A stretch of 33,191 bases of DNA from Chara braunii (GCA_003427395.1 BFEA01000214.1:1247974-1281164), one strand, 5' to 3'. Counted from the stretch's first letter, positions 1 through 10,231 are shown. Program-made: numbers and translations. Notes: generated from the letters alone by a model not told the origin.

Positions 1-72
1 CCAATCTGGGGTGTGGCCGAGACATCTCGGCCGTGGCCAATCTGGGGTGTGGCCGAGACATCTCGGCCGTGG
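1..72. repeat. Two exact 36-bp tandem units with an internal palindrome
   Basis: The first 72 bases are two identical copies of a 36-bp unit. Each contains GGCCGAGA-CA-TCTCGGCC, a perfect 8-bp inverted repeat with a 2-nt loop. The array touches the left edge, so its full length is unknown. Open frames through it are repeat-driven and not credible as protein. Confidence 0.9.
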
Positions 73-95
73 CCCAACCATGGGGCCGAAACACC

Positions 96-158
96 TTTTT
101 TTTTTTTTTCGTTACAGCCGCGGCGTGGCCATACAACGGAATTAAAAAAAAAAAAAAG

Positions 159-191
<33 letters not shown>
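96..191 (-). repeat. A/T homopolymer cluster, probable minus-strand retroposon tail
   Basis: T14 (96-109) is followed by TTACAGCCG then CGGCGT, which resembles the minus-strand tail at 14841-14870 with the hairpin loop removed. A14 (144-157), T6 (162-167) and A24 (168-191) follow. I read this as the decayed poly(A) end of a minus-strand retroposon, perhaps LINE A itself, plus later homopolymer growth. The tail match is short. Confidence 0.4.
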
Positions 192-205
192 GTGATGTTT
201 TTTTT

Positions 206-511
206 GTCCATTTGAACTTGGACGACGAGGATGTTGCCATTAAGTGTTTTTTTTGCCGTTTTGAACTTCGACGACGAGGACATTGCCATTTAGATAATCT
301 GCCTCTTCAACCAGTTTCTGGCCGCCTAGTGAAAATATTATCCCCAGCAGATTCCCTTTCAAAGCCTCCACAATCAAAACCTGATGTTTTCTTAGTAACA
401 CCCACATATCATTTTGCTGGCTCTCATTCCCCTTCAAGTATCCAAAGACAGATCCCTGATGTATTCTCAGTAACACCCACAGATCATTCTTGCTGCCTCT
501 CATTCCCCTCC
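206..511. repeat. Two imperfect local duplications
   Basis: About 32 bp around 212-243 recur at about 262-293 (both contain GACGACGAGGA). About 58 bp at 380-438 recur at 452-511 (shared core AGTAACACCCACA, then CTCATTCCCCT). Frames exist on both strands (plus 212-583, minus 240-524), but neither protein is recognisable and the repeat explains both. From 512 to 766 I see only unidentified sequence, possibly 3' UTR of LINE A. Confidence 0.6.
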
Positions 512-766
512 CTCCCCAAACCACTGAAGATCTACCAAAGCAAGCTGAGATGGAGGAAAAGGATCCGGAAAAGATTCAGATGATCTCAAGGTAGTTCCTG
601 GTTGAATGTCATAGCAGTCTCAAAAAGTGATGTGGTAATCTCTTTTGAAGACCACCTGGTCCCCTTCCTCACCTCGCCAGACTACTTTACCCAGTTTCTC
701 CCCTGGAGCATCCCCCAGCCAGTCCAGATTGAATTTCTGAATTTTAAGTTTAATATTTATTTTTTT

Positions 767-1171
767 TTAAAGATTCGTAAGGACATTTTTGGTCATTTCC
801 CATTGAGCTTTGAGTCCCGTTTGTACAAATTGTAGAATTAGATCTGTCATTTCCTTGCCTTCAATCTTCACACCCTCCATTGTATTAACACATCTTTGAT
901 ACCATAATGCCCACAAGACTGCTTTCTTTCCTATCTTAAAAAAAAATTGTTGAAAATTTGATAGTGACACCAGGGGTGGATTCCAGTGTCCCAAAAGTAT
1001 AACCCTCCATTCCCATGGCCATTCCAAGCTTGCTACTCTTTGCCACACATAATCCCAACGACGCCATAGCAAGACAGCACCTGGACATTGCAGAAACACA
1101 TGTTCGATTGTCTCCCTGATTTTCCTTTTAGGCAAGGCTTGTACACATGATTGACACAATGGTAATGCCAA
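767..1171 (-). pseudogene. LINE A zf-RVT zinc-binding C-terminal domain
   Basis: This 134-codon frame carries C-X2-C-X15-H-X4-C (LPLCQSC, then EHVFLQC) followed by LLWRRWDYVW, the Trp-rich pattern of the zf-RVT domain at the C-terminus of plant LINE RTs. The domain begins upstream: near 1650-1621 the minus strand reads QFLTVKAS and after the inserted retroposon it resumes YRLL, together the FSVKSAYRLL-type start of zf-RVT. A stop lies between. The end of this frame (KNVLTNL) is probably the natural end of ORF2. Confidence 0.75.
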
Positions 1172-1390
1172 GCCTCTCTGCTCTAGTGTAGAACGGTCTA
1201 TCAGCCAATCATTGGTTGGTAAACACCTATGAATTATCTGTCATTACAACGATGCAAACTTTGCAGGTCTCTCTTTGAGACCCTGACACCACTTAACTGA
1301 TTTAATTAAATCCTTATGAATGTTGAGATGGCGAATGCAGCGATCTTAAATTATATCTTGAATATTTATTTTTTGCCTCAATAATCGGTA

Positions 1391-1403
1391 GGATGCTTTA
1401 ACT
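1391..1403. repeat. Left target-site duplication of the 1404 retroposon
   Basis: GGATGCTTTAACT occurs here and again at 1621-1633, immediately after the poly(A) tail. It is a perfect 13-bp direct repeat. Confidence 0.92.
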
Positions 1404-1578
1404 CCAGAGCAACAACGTCATGACCAAATGCCCGAACAGTCATTGTGCCACAAAGCTGTATCTGTGGGACGCTGGACCCGGTTTCCAGCAGGTGCTGCTC
1501 CCCACCAATAGATGGAGCCTCCCGGGGCTGCTAGGGGGTGTCTGCTCTTATCAGCACACCTAGCACCCACTCGGGCAG

Positions 1579-1620
<42 letters not shown>
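1404..1620 (+). mobile_element. Short poly(A) retroposon inserted in LINE A
   Basis: About 179 bp end in A38 (1583-1620) and are bracketed by the 13-bp duplication. No reading frame and no clear Pol III A or B box is visible, so it is either a SINE-like partner or a strongly 5'-truncated LINE end. It carries GGGAC (1466-1470) followed by the tail hairpin GCTGGA-CCCGGTT-TCCAGC (1471-1489). Bases 1443-1522 match the minus-strand copy at about 19126-19190, including a shared CTGCTCCCCACCAATAGATG-like block; after that the two 3' ends differ. It entered LINE A between the codons for VKAS and YRLL, so it is younger than LINE A. Confidence 0.88.
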
Positions 1621-1624
<4 letters not shown>

Positions 1625-1633
1625 GCTTTAACT
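1621..1633. repeat. Right target-site duplication of the 1404 retroposon
   Basis: GGATGCTTTAACT directly follows A38 and is identical to 1391-1403. Confidence 0.92.
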
Positions 1634-1761
1634 GTCAAGAACTGTAATCTTTGAGGTTTACACCTCCTATTTGCTCGCCAAATCCAGTCAATCGGATCCA
1701 AAGGAAGTTTTGGAATGGGATACTGTGGAAGGAACACTATCCATTCTTTGGTTGATGAACA

Positions 1762-2459
1762 TTATAATGTCCTGACTCTGTATAGTTCATTAAAAGGAAA
1801 GAAACCCACTCGATCCTGATTATCATTGGATATTCTGTTGTCTTTATGTATCTTGAACATATTCACTACAGCCCCTTCTGTATGAGTATCCAAAATTTTA
1901 CCCACTACCTTAGTACCGTCAGGTTGGTTCACACAGACCCAATCTGAGACCAACAACACTGGACCCTTTTTCAATATACTTATCCATAGTAGGGGTATGG
2001 CAGCAGTGATCTCGTCAAGATTGTTGGGAAGATTGCGTGCATATTTAATTTCTTTCCTTAGGACTTCCACTGGTTTCCAACGCTTAATCCCTGAATCCCA
2101 CAAATCCTTGATTCTTACTATTACATTCTTGACCCATGTAGACCATGGAGATACAGAGCTTATAAAAACTCTACCATTTGGGTCAGTAATCCACCGATTG
2201 CCAAAAATGGGTTGACGTAATATTTCCTCATATCTAGAAGGTGGGGATCTATTGGGTAAGGTAGTTCACGCCAGAATTTCAATAATCTTGGCCAAAAATT
2301 ATCCAACACTAAATCTTTTCTAGCTTCCCCTCTTACCCCAGATATTACTGAATGAGTATTTGATCGAGGAATAGTCCAATAACGATCTTCCACCCAGGTA
2401 AGAGGGTGCACCTCACTTGTGGTTTGGGGCTCCATTCTCTTAATTTGCTCAAGGGTCAA
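1762..2459 (-). pseudogene. LINE A ORF2, region between RT thumb and zf-RVT
   Basis: Two frames (2459-2160 and 2103-1762) read on from the thumb. Pieces such as WVEDRYWTIPRSNTHSV and LWISILKKGPVLLVSDWVCV suit the variable connection region of plant LINE ORF2. No catalytic motif is expected here. A frameshift near 2160-2103 separates the parts and another lies before 1650. Assignment rests on position within the element. Confidence 0.55.
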
Positions 2460-2585
2460 AACCTACCATGGAAGATCTATGGCCAGTATCAGGCGCTTTG
2501 AAACTTGAAGTGCCAAAGCCTGACACTGAATACCTGAGTCAAGAATCCCTAGTTCCGTTTTGATTTTGGGTTGGATTAGAATCTT

Positions 2586-3844
2586 TCATGCCACTCTTAG
2601 GATTACGTGAGATATCTCATGATCACCTCGCCAAAGAAAAACAATGAGTTGTCTTTGTAATTCCTTAGTAGACACCATGTTTAAAGACCACAAAACTGAT
2701 TTATACCAAATTGAGGCTAAAATGACGTTGTTTATTATCAGAACCCTGCCAAATAAGGGTGTCTGTTGATTCTTCCATTGTCTCATTTTCTCCAGTGCCG
2801 GTGGAGAAATTCATAAATCATTTGAGTTTGGTTTCCCTTATGCTGTGAGGATCACTCCCAGCATCCTGATTGGCGTCTCTTGTGGCAACCATTTGATCTT
2901 TGGAAGTTCCGGTGGTCTGTCCTCTTGAGAGTGAATCCACCACCCTTGCATTTTGTTACCCCAATTAACTAACATATTCGATAACAGAGAGAATTTATCC
3001 ATGATTGCTTTAATTTTATCAAAATTAGACGAAGAAGCCTCCATCATTATAGTTAGGTCATCTGCAAACTTGGAATAAATGGGAATTGCTTCCTCCGGAA
3101 TGCCAACGATCCTAAGTCTCTTAAGGTTGCGGTTCTCACTTAGATTAGCCCCCAAAGCCTCCATTATAATTATAAAAATAAAGGGGGTTAATGGATCAGC
3201 CTGCCTCACCGATCTCTGAAGTTGAATTTCGGGGGAAAGTAGACCATTAACTTGGACTCGAGTTGTTGCATTGGAATGAAGTATTTGAATCCATTTTCTT
3301 ATCTTTGGACCAAAATCCAGTTTAGTTAGGCATGCATCTAAAAAACTTCAGTCTACATGATCGTATGCCTTTTCGAAGTCTATGAAGATGAATGCAACAT
3401 TGTGCTGATTTTGGCGAGATAGTTTGACCATCTTATTAATTAACAAAATATTATTTTGTGTGTTTCTCCCATGAATAAATCCTATTTGGGAAGAATGGAT
3501 AATATCTGTCATTACTAGGTTAAAACGACTAGCAATAGCTTTAGCTAATATTTTGTACACCACTGTTAGTAAGGTAATTGGTCTATAATTCTTTATATTA
3601 GTCTTATCCTCTTTTTTATATAACAGTGTTAGAACACCTTGTCCTACAATCTCCCCCATATTTCCAGAATCTTGCACATAATTATAATACTCCATAAGAT
3701 CATCTGCAAAAAGATGTCACATAATTTCTCAAAATTTCTTGGGAAGCACGTCAATTCCTGGGGTTTTGTCCTCCTCCATTTATAGCAGGGCGGTCCAGAT
3801 TTATTCTTTGGTGATTGGGTCATCCAGTTTTTCTTTTTGCTCAT
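2586..3844 (-). pseudogene. LINE A reverse transcriptase
   Basis: Fingers and palm are readable in order. KKEDKTNIKNYRPITLL gives the NxRPI block, QIGFIHGR follows, and FIDFEKAYDHVD is motif A with its catalytic Asp (frame 3695-3348). A stop then replaces the expected Trp after DHVD, but the frame continues through VQVNGLLSPEIQLQ. RQADPLTPF is motif B (normally RQGDPLSP, so Gly is Ala) and KFADDLTIM is motif C with both Asp (3209-2838). VNWGNK and LGVIL follow, then the thumb (2786-2586) with FGRVLIINNVILASIWY. Catalytic aspartates survive in sequence, but stops and frame changes make the copy inactive. Confidence 0.85.
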
Positions 3845-4089
3845 GAGATAACTTTTGAGTCATAAGCACAAGAAAACTATGTGTTTCTTGTTCTGCTAAT
3901 TTAGAATCAACCGTGGATGTGAAGAGGTTTTAAAAAAAATCATATGTTACCTTAAGACTTCATGCTGACGCGAAAGGTTCAGATTGCGGGGACTTAGTAG
4001 TGTCTACTAAGGCTTCAATACTTGTTATTCTGGCCATTGCCTGAGCAATGGAAAAAAATCAGAAGTTCATTTGACCTTCTGACTGATGT

Positions 4090-4305
4090 CTAAATACCTC
4101 TGATGAGATGACATCGCCAACGGTGTTGAGCAAGAGATAGAAGTTGGTTTTTAAGATTCTGGATATCGACTGGTTGGAGAAATGTTTCCGGATACTGTTG
4201 TTGTTCATATTTTAAAATTTGTTCCTGAATTTCCATTTCTCTTATGTATTTTTGTTTTGCTATTAATTTTGAAAATTCATTATATTTTTTGGCTAGGAAA
4301 ACCAA
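4090..4305 (-). pseudogene. LINE A EN-RT linker, coiled-coil-like
   Basis: This 71-codon frame between EN and RT is rich in Glu, Gln and Lys (KLIAKQKYIREMEIQEQILKY in part), as in the helical linker that joins EN to RT in L1 ORF2 proteins. It ends in HRWRCHLIRGI. About 245 bases from here to the RT frame at 3844 are broken coding sequence of the same linker. Confidence 0.55.
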
Positions 4306-4332
4306 TCCATTGTTAAATCATGATATAAAAGA

Positions 4333-5286
4333 TTACTGCTTATCCTTGGTAGAATGCCTAAATTTCCAAACATCTTGAATATAGGATCTTAAATTAGGAT
4401 TCTTAAGAAGGGAAGAATTAAGCTTGTAAAAATCTCTCCCGTGATCTGGTTTCTTTCGAAATGAAAGCAAAATGACGCACATCTTGTAGTCCGCCCCTGG
4501 CCACGGGCTTTGAGGAAAGATGTTTACCCCTATTAAGGCACGATCTAGATCTTCCGATATAAAGATTAAGTTTATCCTGGATCTAGTCTGATGGGGGGAA
4601 CCACAATTCCTAATGCAAGTAAATAGACGTTCTTGTGGAAAACAACGACGATATGTGTCATAAAGATTCTCAGCTTCACATAATTGTTGGATAATGAGTT
4701 CCTCCTCTTCTATGTATGAAGGACATGGGGAAGGGATCTTCCATCTATCAAACCATCTATCTGGAGCGGCATTGAAATCCCCTGCAATTATGATCGGTAT
4801 GCCTTTTGGAATATGATTACGAATATTGTGAAAAACTTTATTCCTTTCATTTACATCATTTGGGCCATATATATTAAGAACACATACGACCTCTATTTCC
4901 AACATTGCTAAAGCATAAATTCATCTGCCATGTTCCTGATCGGCCTCCCAATGGATGACATTTACCCTGGAATCAGGAGGAACCCAAATTGCCACCTTTG
5001 CTGACCCACTCTGCTTTCCATAGGATTGATATTTTTGATGGGGCCAGACTAAGTTATGTGCTCGATTATGTGAAGGAGATTCTGTGAGGTGAGTCTCTTG
5101 AATGCAAATCAAATCTGGCCAAGAACGTTCCCCTACCCCTCTCAGTTGCTCTACAATCGCCCTTCGCTTGACTGCATCTGCTGTAGCCAAACCGTTGACA
5201 TTAAGAGACCTGAGATCTAGATCTGTTGTCTGGGTAGCACAATACCAGGTAGGATTTTTCCCGTAAAAGGCCTGCAATGCTTCCAT
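4333..5286 (-). pseudogene. LINE A endonuclease (APE-like) with damaged catalytic sites
   Basis: This is the nicking domain for target-primed reverse transcription. The N-terminal frame (5286-4921) has RSLNVNGLA (conserved Asn) and LICIQETHL (catalytic Glu). The second frame (4905-4333) has LNIYGPND and IAGDFNAAPDRW (Asp and Asn). Two key sites look changed: the usual SRID is SRINLIF, and the terminal SDH is ADYKMC, which loses the catalytic His. A short gap around 4920-4906 separates the frames. If the alignment holds, this EN could not cleave even without the stops. Confidence 0.82.
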
Positions 5287-5326
5287 CTCATCAGTTTAAA
5301 TTTTTATTAGTTCATTAAATTTCATC

Positions 5327-5767
5327 CTACAATCTCACCCAATTTTCTCCATCTAGATCAGACGAAGAAGTGAGCAGTCCCCCTCTAAGAATGAAACAGA
5401 GAAAGGATGATACTTCAGCTACTGACCATAAAACATTTGCCTTTATCTTGAGTTGTTGAAACTCCAAAAGTATTGTGTGAGAATACCATTTAAGTCCAGA
5501 CTCCTTATTATCTTCAAATTTAACAAAGGTATCACGTGTGGACAGCTTGGCTTCTTCACCCATTAGTGTAAGAGTTGCTTGCAGTTCTGGATCAAAATGC
5601 TTTGACAAGAAATCATGCAAATCTCTCTTGAAGGTCCTATCTCCTGGGCTCGTATATTCAACATGTGTAGACCACCCTCTTAGCGTCACTCCCCCGTACT
5701 GATCCTGCCCTATTGGTGATAAACCTAATTCCCATTTTCCACCTTTCTTCCGGATTGGAATCAACAA
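5327..5767 (-). pseudogene. LINE A ORF1 C-terminal or ORF1-ORF2 spacer region, unrecognised
   Basis: This 146-codon frame lies between the acidic ORF1 part and EN. I recognise no domain. It has mixed composition with a hydrophobic stretch near its end (VAEVSSFLCFILRGG). Position suggests the end of ORF1 or the start of ORF2. Confidence 0.4.
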
Positions 5768-5928
5768 ATTACCTCTAGGATCAGACCCTTTTTTAATGCA
5801 TGCCGCATTTTCTGCCTTTTGCCAAAATCTAGCACCCCCTTCCCTAGTGAATCAGCGGAGCGTTCCTTACTGCCCTTCAACCCAATTCTTATTTGGGGCG
5901 GTGTAGAAATTTCATTTCTAGTTTTCCC

Positions 5929-7044
5929 TTATTTTTCTCCAACATTCTTTTCTTGCAGATCCACTGAAGAAGAGTTACCCAACTCACTTATCTCTTCAAT
6001 AGTTATGATATTTTCCTGTATTCTGGTCTCAACCTTTTCCGAGGTCTGAAGAGAAGGGTTTGCACTTTTACTACTTTCAACCATAACATCCTCCAGTACT
6101 GGCACTACCTGCACTATTGACATGCATTCCACTTCTTTAGAATCTCCCTCTTTAGAAGATGTCGGGGGATGAAACATACCGGATACTATGTCCAACATGC
6201 GTTGTCTAACCACCGGCCAACTAGCTCCCTCCGGTACACCCTGGTGTAGCACTAGATTGAGACTAGGACTACTATTTAGTAGGTTGAAAAGTTGAACGTA
6301 TGAGTTATCCCAGAACTCAACCGTGGTTTCTCCAATACGTGTCTTAAACTTCTTGATTAACCATTCAGCCAGTTGTTTCAACCTGTATTCCTCTGTGAAA
6401 TATGAGTCAGTATTATTAGTAGCTTCCCTCATTTCACAATCTTGTGGGGGAGAAGAGGAATCTACCTCCATTGGGGCTGGACCGGAAGCCTCTTGAAGGA
6501 GATATGATGCCTTATCATTTAGCACTTCCTGCTCTTTCTTAAGAGATTTTTCTTCCGATGCCTGTGATCCCATCTTTGGGATATGCGAATACTCACCTTC
6601 TATTGCTTTTTGTTGCTGTAATTTGGAAGGATCAAACTCTTTGTACGGGCTTGTGTTCTGTTTCCTTTTCCTTTTTTTCCTTTTTTTTCCCCCCTCACCC
6701 GTCTCTTCCAGCTGGCCCTGAAAACTCATGAAATCATATCCATGTTCACCCTTAACCTCACTCTCTTCGGAATCCGATTCAGATTCCTCCCCTTTGTTGG
6801 GACCTTCCTCCTCCTTATATCTCAAGTAGTCAATCGGTTGTGGTTCTTGTAATACATCTTTATTTTCCTTTTCCCTTTTTTTGACCACTGACCTCCATTG
6901 CTGTTGACCTAGCGTCCCCTTCCCCTTGCCTTGGGTACCTGAGACTCCTTTCCCAATCAGCTCTTCATCCCCCGTAGACAAGGATTCTTGAGACATTTGA
7001 GAATCATTGGAGGAAGGTTGTGTGTGCTTACCTGTCACAGTCAA
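5929..7044 (-). pseudogene. LINE A ORF1 C-terminal charged region (371 codons)
   Basis: This is the longest open stretch of LINE A. Residues about 1-130 are Ser, Glu and Lys rich with a basic KKRKKRKRKQN cluster that could act in nuclear import or RNA binding. Acidic Ser-rich segments follow. Residues about 225-295 form a compact hydrophobic block, EYRLKQLAEWLIKKFKTRIG then VEFWDNSYVQLFNLL, that resembles LIAEWLFDAEMHTGILFDKSF in LINE FG ORF1 (27267-26737). That shared block marks both as gag C-termini of related LINEs. The start shown is only the first Met after a break. Confidence 0.6.
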
Positions 7045-7134
7045 CTTTTCTATTAAAACACGCCCTGGTAATGCTTCTGGGGGTAACCAACCATCAGAAG
7101 GTTTAGTATCCCAGTTTGGATCTCCCTAACTCTC

Positions 7135-8085
7135 TCATATCCATCCTTGTGAGACTTCCCATTTTTTAGTACTCTCCACATATACCCAACCCTCATGCCC
7201 TACATCAACTGTACGCCAGAGGTTGGGTTTGAATGGATCCCGGATGAGTCTTCCTGTCGCACGATTCTTTTTTGCTGGGTTCAGATTACAGGCTGAATCC
7301 TTGCTCAAATGACCATACGCTCGACACCTAAAACACCACGGTCTTAATTTTTGAGCCGTGTGAATGTGATATTCTTTACCCCCCACCCTATACGGCATAA
7401 CATCATCAATATTGAACGGAATCATGTTGGTTGGATGATTGAGCGCCAACATGAGATAATCATCCCTTTTGGCTGCATAGGCTGGAAGGGGATCGATGAA
7501 ATCAACTATATCATAGTTGACCCTAAAGTCGTATATAAAAGCAACTTGGATTTCTATCGGGATATGTCTAAATTCAACCCAATACAAATCTTCCATCATT
7601 TGATTTCTCCTCTTATCTGACCCTTGTTTCGGCTGCATCCAAGGATAGATGCGAACTTCCGATCGTTCACACCTCAATTTCCTTTAACTCTCGATAGTCT
7701 TTTTGTCGGTAATATGCAAACATAATACTGTAAACATAGTTGCTGATACTGGAAGGATGAGAAAATCTTCACAAACTGCCTCATAACTACCTTTAAATGA
7801 TGATAATCTTTTACAAATCCACTTGATCTTCTCATTAGTGGATTTGTAGTACGCCGAATCATCATGAAAAAACTAGTTATTGTCGTGTGTGAGATAGATT
7901 GTGTCGCGTTCCTCCAATTTCTGCGCTGGGTAAGTTTTGATCAAAACCTTTTTCCCTGCTAAATCTATCACCCGACTCTTTGAAGGAAAATTAAATTTAG
8001 AAAGAAAAAAGGCTTTTGCCGTGGGGAGATTACGCAAGGGAATTTTTAGAGGTTGTGATTGCAATCCCTGCCTGCGAATTTTCAA
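7135..8085 (-). pseudogene. LINE A ORF1 gag-like domain (DUF4283-like) with zinc knuckle
   Basis: The frame 8085-7873 (PLKIPLRNLPTAKAFFLSKF) continues after a stop as DDSAYYKSTNEKIKWICKRL and joins the 7677-7135 frame, together a DUF4283-like RNA-binding fold. DLYWVEFRHIPIEIQ is followed by a CCHC-type knuckle, LRPWCFRCRAYGHLSKDSAC, spaced C-X2-C-X4-H-X6-C, two residues longer than the usual C-X2-C-X4-H-X4-C. The knuckle should bind LINE RNA in the ribonucleoprotein. Several stops are present. Confidence 0.7.
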
Positions 8086-8094
8086 TTCCTTGAC

Positions 8095-8884
8095 TTAATA
8101 TGGACCCTTAACACATTGTGCCCATGATGAGTGACCTGCTTTCTGTTGATTCATATTTTGTTGTGAAGAACTCACCCCCTGATGTTGTGTTTGAAATTGA
8201 GAGTCATGAAGATCATCCTGCTTTGAAGATTCCTGCTTTCCCCCTTGATCTCCAATATCATATTTCACTCCCTCCACCCATTCCTTACCTCTACTTTTCC
8301 TTCCCTTTCTTTCCCATCCTTCCCCTTTTCCCATGCCCTCCTCTCCTCCCCCTTTTGTCCCTTCCTTTTCAGCCTTCTCTTCCTTCTCCCCCTTTTCCTT
8401 TTCTCCTCCTATTTTTTCCTCACTTACCCTTTCTCTTCTGAGTTCCTGCAATCCCCCTTGAGAAAATCCCGTCTGTGCCCACATACTTTCTCTACTTCCC
8501 AGGGAATGTTGGGACAACCATTGCCCCTGTCCTCCAGCAGTTGACATTTTTTTATGACCGAAAGACTTTCCCAACTCAAACCCAGGTGAAAAAATAAATT
8601 TTCTACCCTGTTCCCCCTGATGCCTGTACCATTGGATGTTCCTTGTGCTGATCAATTTGTAACTCCTTCCCCCCATTTTCCTCCTGATTGAAAAGCGGAT
8701 TAAGCACCATCTGAGATGGGGACTCTCCATTGGTAGATAGGGGTACGATGCTACCGACTGGGGCCTGCGTCTGGGCTAAAGAAAAACAGAAATGTTCTGA
8801 AGATCTACTTTGTTTCTTTTGTTCTTTCTGTTCTTCTGACGTCAAGATTTCCCCTTCAATCGTGGAAGACACTGATTTGATCAC
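8095..8884 (-). pseudogene. LINE A ORF1 N-terminal low-complexity region
   Basis: Two overlapping minus frames (8884-8603 and 8730-8095) encode Gln, Ser and Lys/Glu/Gly-rich sequence, including a long EKEKGEKEEKAEKEG-type tract at 8435-8275 that is a polypyrimidine run on the plus strand. Such disordered N-termini are common in plant LINE gag proteins. No domain is visible and the true start cannot be fixed. Confidence 0.4.
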
Positions 8885-8900
8885 GTCTGTCTTGCTGCCA

Positions 8901-9240
8901 GAGCTGCCTTCATGGGGGTGTGCAATTAACGAGCTGCAATTTGCCTCATCGCCCCTCTGAACATGAGGGTCGAATTCCTCATTTTATGATTGCGCTGATG
9001 GCGTAAGACACGTGTCATTTTATCAAAATTTTCTGTAACAATTCCTTATTGATTTGACACCGCTGCTACTACCCTACTTTCTCCACCAATCAGTAAGCAA
9101 TGATCAATAAATATGATTAAAATATCAATATCATCAATAATTATTGATGAAAACTAGGATTGATAGTATCAGTCTACTATCAGACTTCTCATGCCTTTTA
9201 CCACCTCATTGATTTATTTTGTTTAATACTTATGCTGTAG
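8901..9240. other. AT-rich stretch without recognised feature
   Basis: It includes the likely 5' flank of LINE A and AT-rich sequence with short direct repeats such as ATCAATAAATATGATTAAAATATCAATATCATCAATAATT in two parts (9103-9145). I see no gene here. Confidence 0.5.
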
Positions 9241-9253
9241 TTGACGATATATA

Positions 9254-9319
<66 letters not shown>

Positions 9320-9328
9320 TATCGTCAA
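9241..9328. repeat. 88-bp palindromic (TA)n element
   Basis: A TA-repeat core with two GTACAT/GTATAT interruptions is bracketed by TTGACGATATAT at the left and ATATATCGTCAA at the right. The whole block can fold into one hairpin. The non-TA ends suggest it is more than slippage. No clear target duplication was found. Confidence 0.85.
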
Positions 9329-9581
9329 ATAGAACTGCCCGGTAACCCGTAGGCAGAGAGGGAGAAGAGGACAACAAACGAGGGGCTGGGAGGATGAGAG
9401 GAGCGGGATAGGTCTGTGTCAGGCTGGAGAGGAAGAGGGGGTGTTTATCACATCACCTTACCCGACGATCTCCTTTATCGTATTGATCGTTTCCTTGTCG
9501 ACTTCTCCGACTCCGAACGCATATGTTCATTGATCCTCCATTGTCATACACCCATTCGCAGGCAGAAGTACAGTAATGTGT
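9329..9581. other. Unassigned sequence
   Basis: A purine-rich stretch (9351-9440) leads into mixed sequence. No frame or motif is recognised. Confidence 0.5.
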
Positions 9582-9709
9582 GAACTCCCCAGCCTTCTCC
9601 CTCTTCAAACGCCTGCGGACATTAATCCTCCAATCTCATGCCTCCGAACTCCCCAGCCTTCTCCCTCATTCAAACTCCTGCGGACATTAATCCTCCAATC
9701 TTATGTCCC
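9582..9709. repeat. 64-bp tandem repeat, two copies
   Basis: GAACTCCCCAGCCTTCTCCC starts at 9582 and again at 9646. The units differ by a few substitutions and a one-base indel, and share GCGGACATTAATCCTCCAAT. Confidence 0.85.
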
Positions 9710-9837
9710 CATTCACCTATGTTACCGACAGTAGGTGAGTAGGTTACTGATAGAAGATTGGAATCAAACCCCCTGTATTCGCTGGCGATTGATCTTCCAC
9801 CAAATAAAAGAGGGAACGTCACGCCACTTGTGACTCA

Positions 9838-10231
9838 CCCTCCACATGTACCTTTAGTCACTCTACATTCTAATCCAGACTTTGCCGTAGTCTCTAACAA
9901 GTACTCTGCATTCCCTCCACGTGTACCTTTAGTCACTCTGCATTCTAATCCAGATTTGTCATAGTCTCTGACAAGTACTCTGCATTCTAATCCAGACATT
10001 TTCGTAGTCTCTGCCCTCACCTTGTCAAGCCGTGTGGCTCGTCATCATCACCCTCCACGTGTACACACGGTGCTTACTCACCTTGCAAAGCATTGGCGGT
10101 AGACTCACAACACATCCAAGCAAGAGAGCATACGCTTGTGCCCTCCACTTGTACTCACGACACTTTCTCACCTTGAGGCATTGGCGATCGACTCACAACA
10201 CGGCAAATCGAAAGAGCATACGCACGTTCAT
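9838..10231. repeat. Degenerate minisatellite, CCCTCCAC units of 75 and 90 bp
   Basis: CCCTCCAC recurs at 9838, 9913, 10051 and 10141. The first two units (75 bp) share TAGTCACTCT and CATTCTAATCCAGA; part of a third follows to about 10017. The last two (90 bp) share GACTCACAACAC and GAGCATACGC. A diverged relative lies at about 11109-11250 (GAAAGAGCATACGCACATGC). Frames across it are a by-product of the repeat. Confidence 0.85.

Larger units (their letters stand above)
767..8900 (-). mobile_element. LINE A: nearly complete, decayed L1-type LINE
   Basis: Read on the minus strand, the usual plant L1 order is present: charged ORF1 N-terminus (8884-8095), gag-like domain with zinc knuckle (8085-7135), ORF1 C-terminal region (7044-5327), EN (5286-4333), EN-RT linker (4305-4090), RT (3844-2586), thumb and connection (2459-1762), and zf-RVT (about 1650-767). 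Stops and frameshifts cut every part, so the copy is dead. A short retroposon at 1404-1620 interrupts it. Its RT keeps FADD and its gag and EN sequences differ from those of elements C, D, E and FG, so it is a separate lineage. The 3' terminus and target duplications were not found; the homopolymers at 96-191 may be its tail. Confidence 0.88.

Noticed and set aside
8118-8544. Plus-strand Pro/Phe/Leu-rich frames as small membrane proteins
   Set aside because: They are antisense to the Lys/Glu/Gly-rich part of LINE A ORF1, and the polypyrimidine tract creates the hydrophobic codons.
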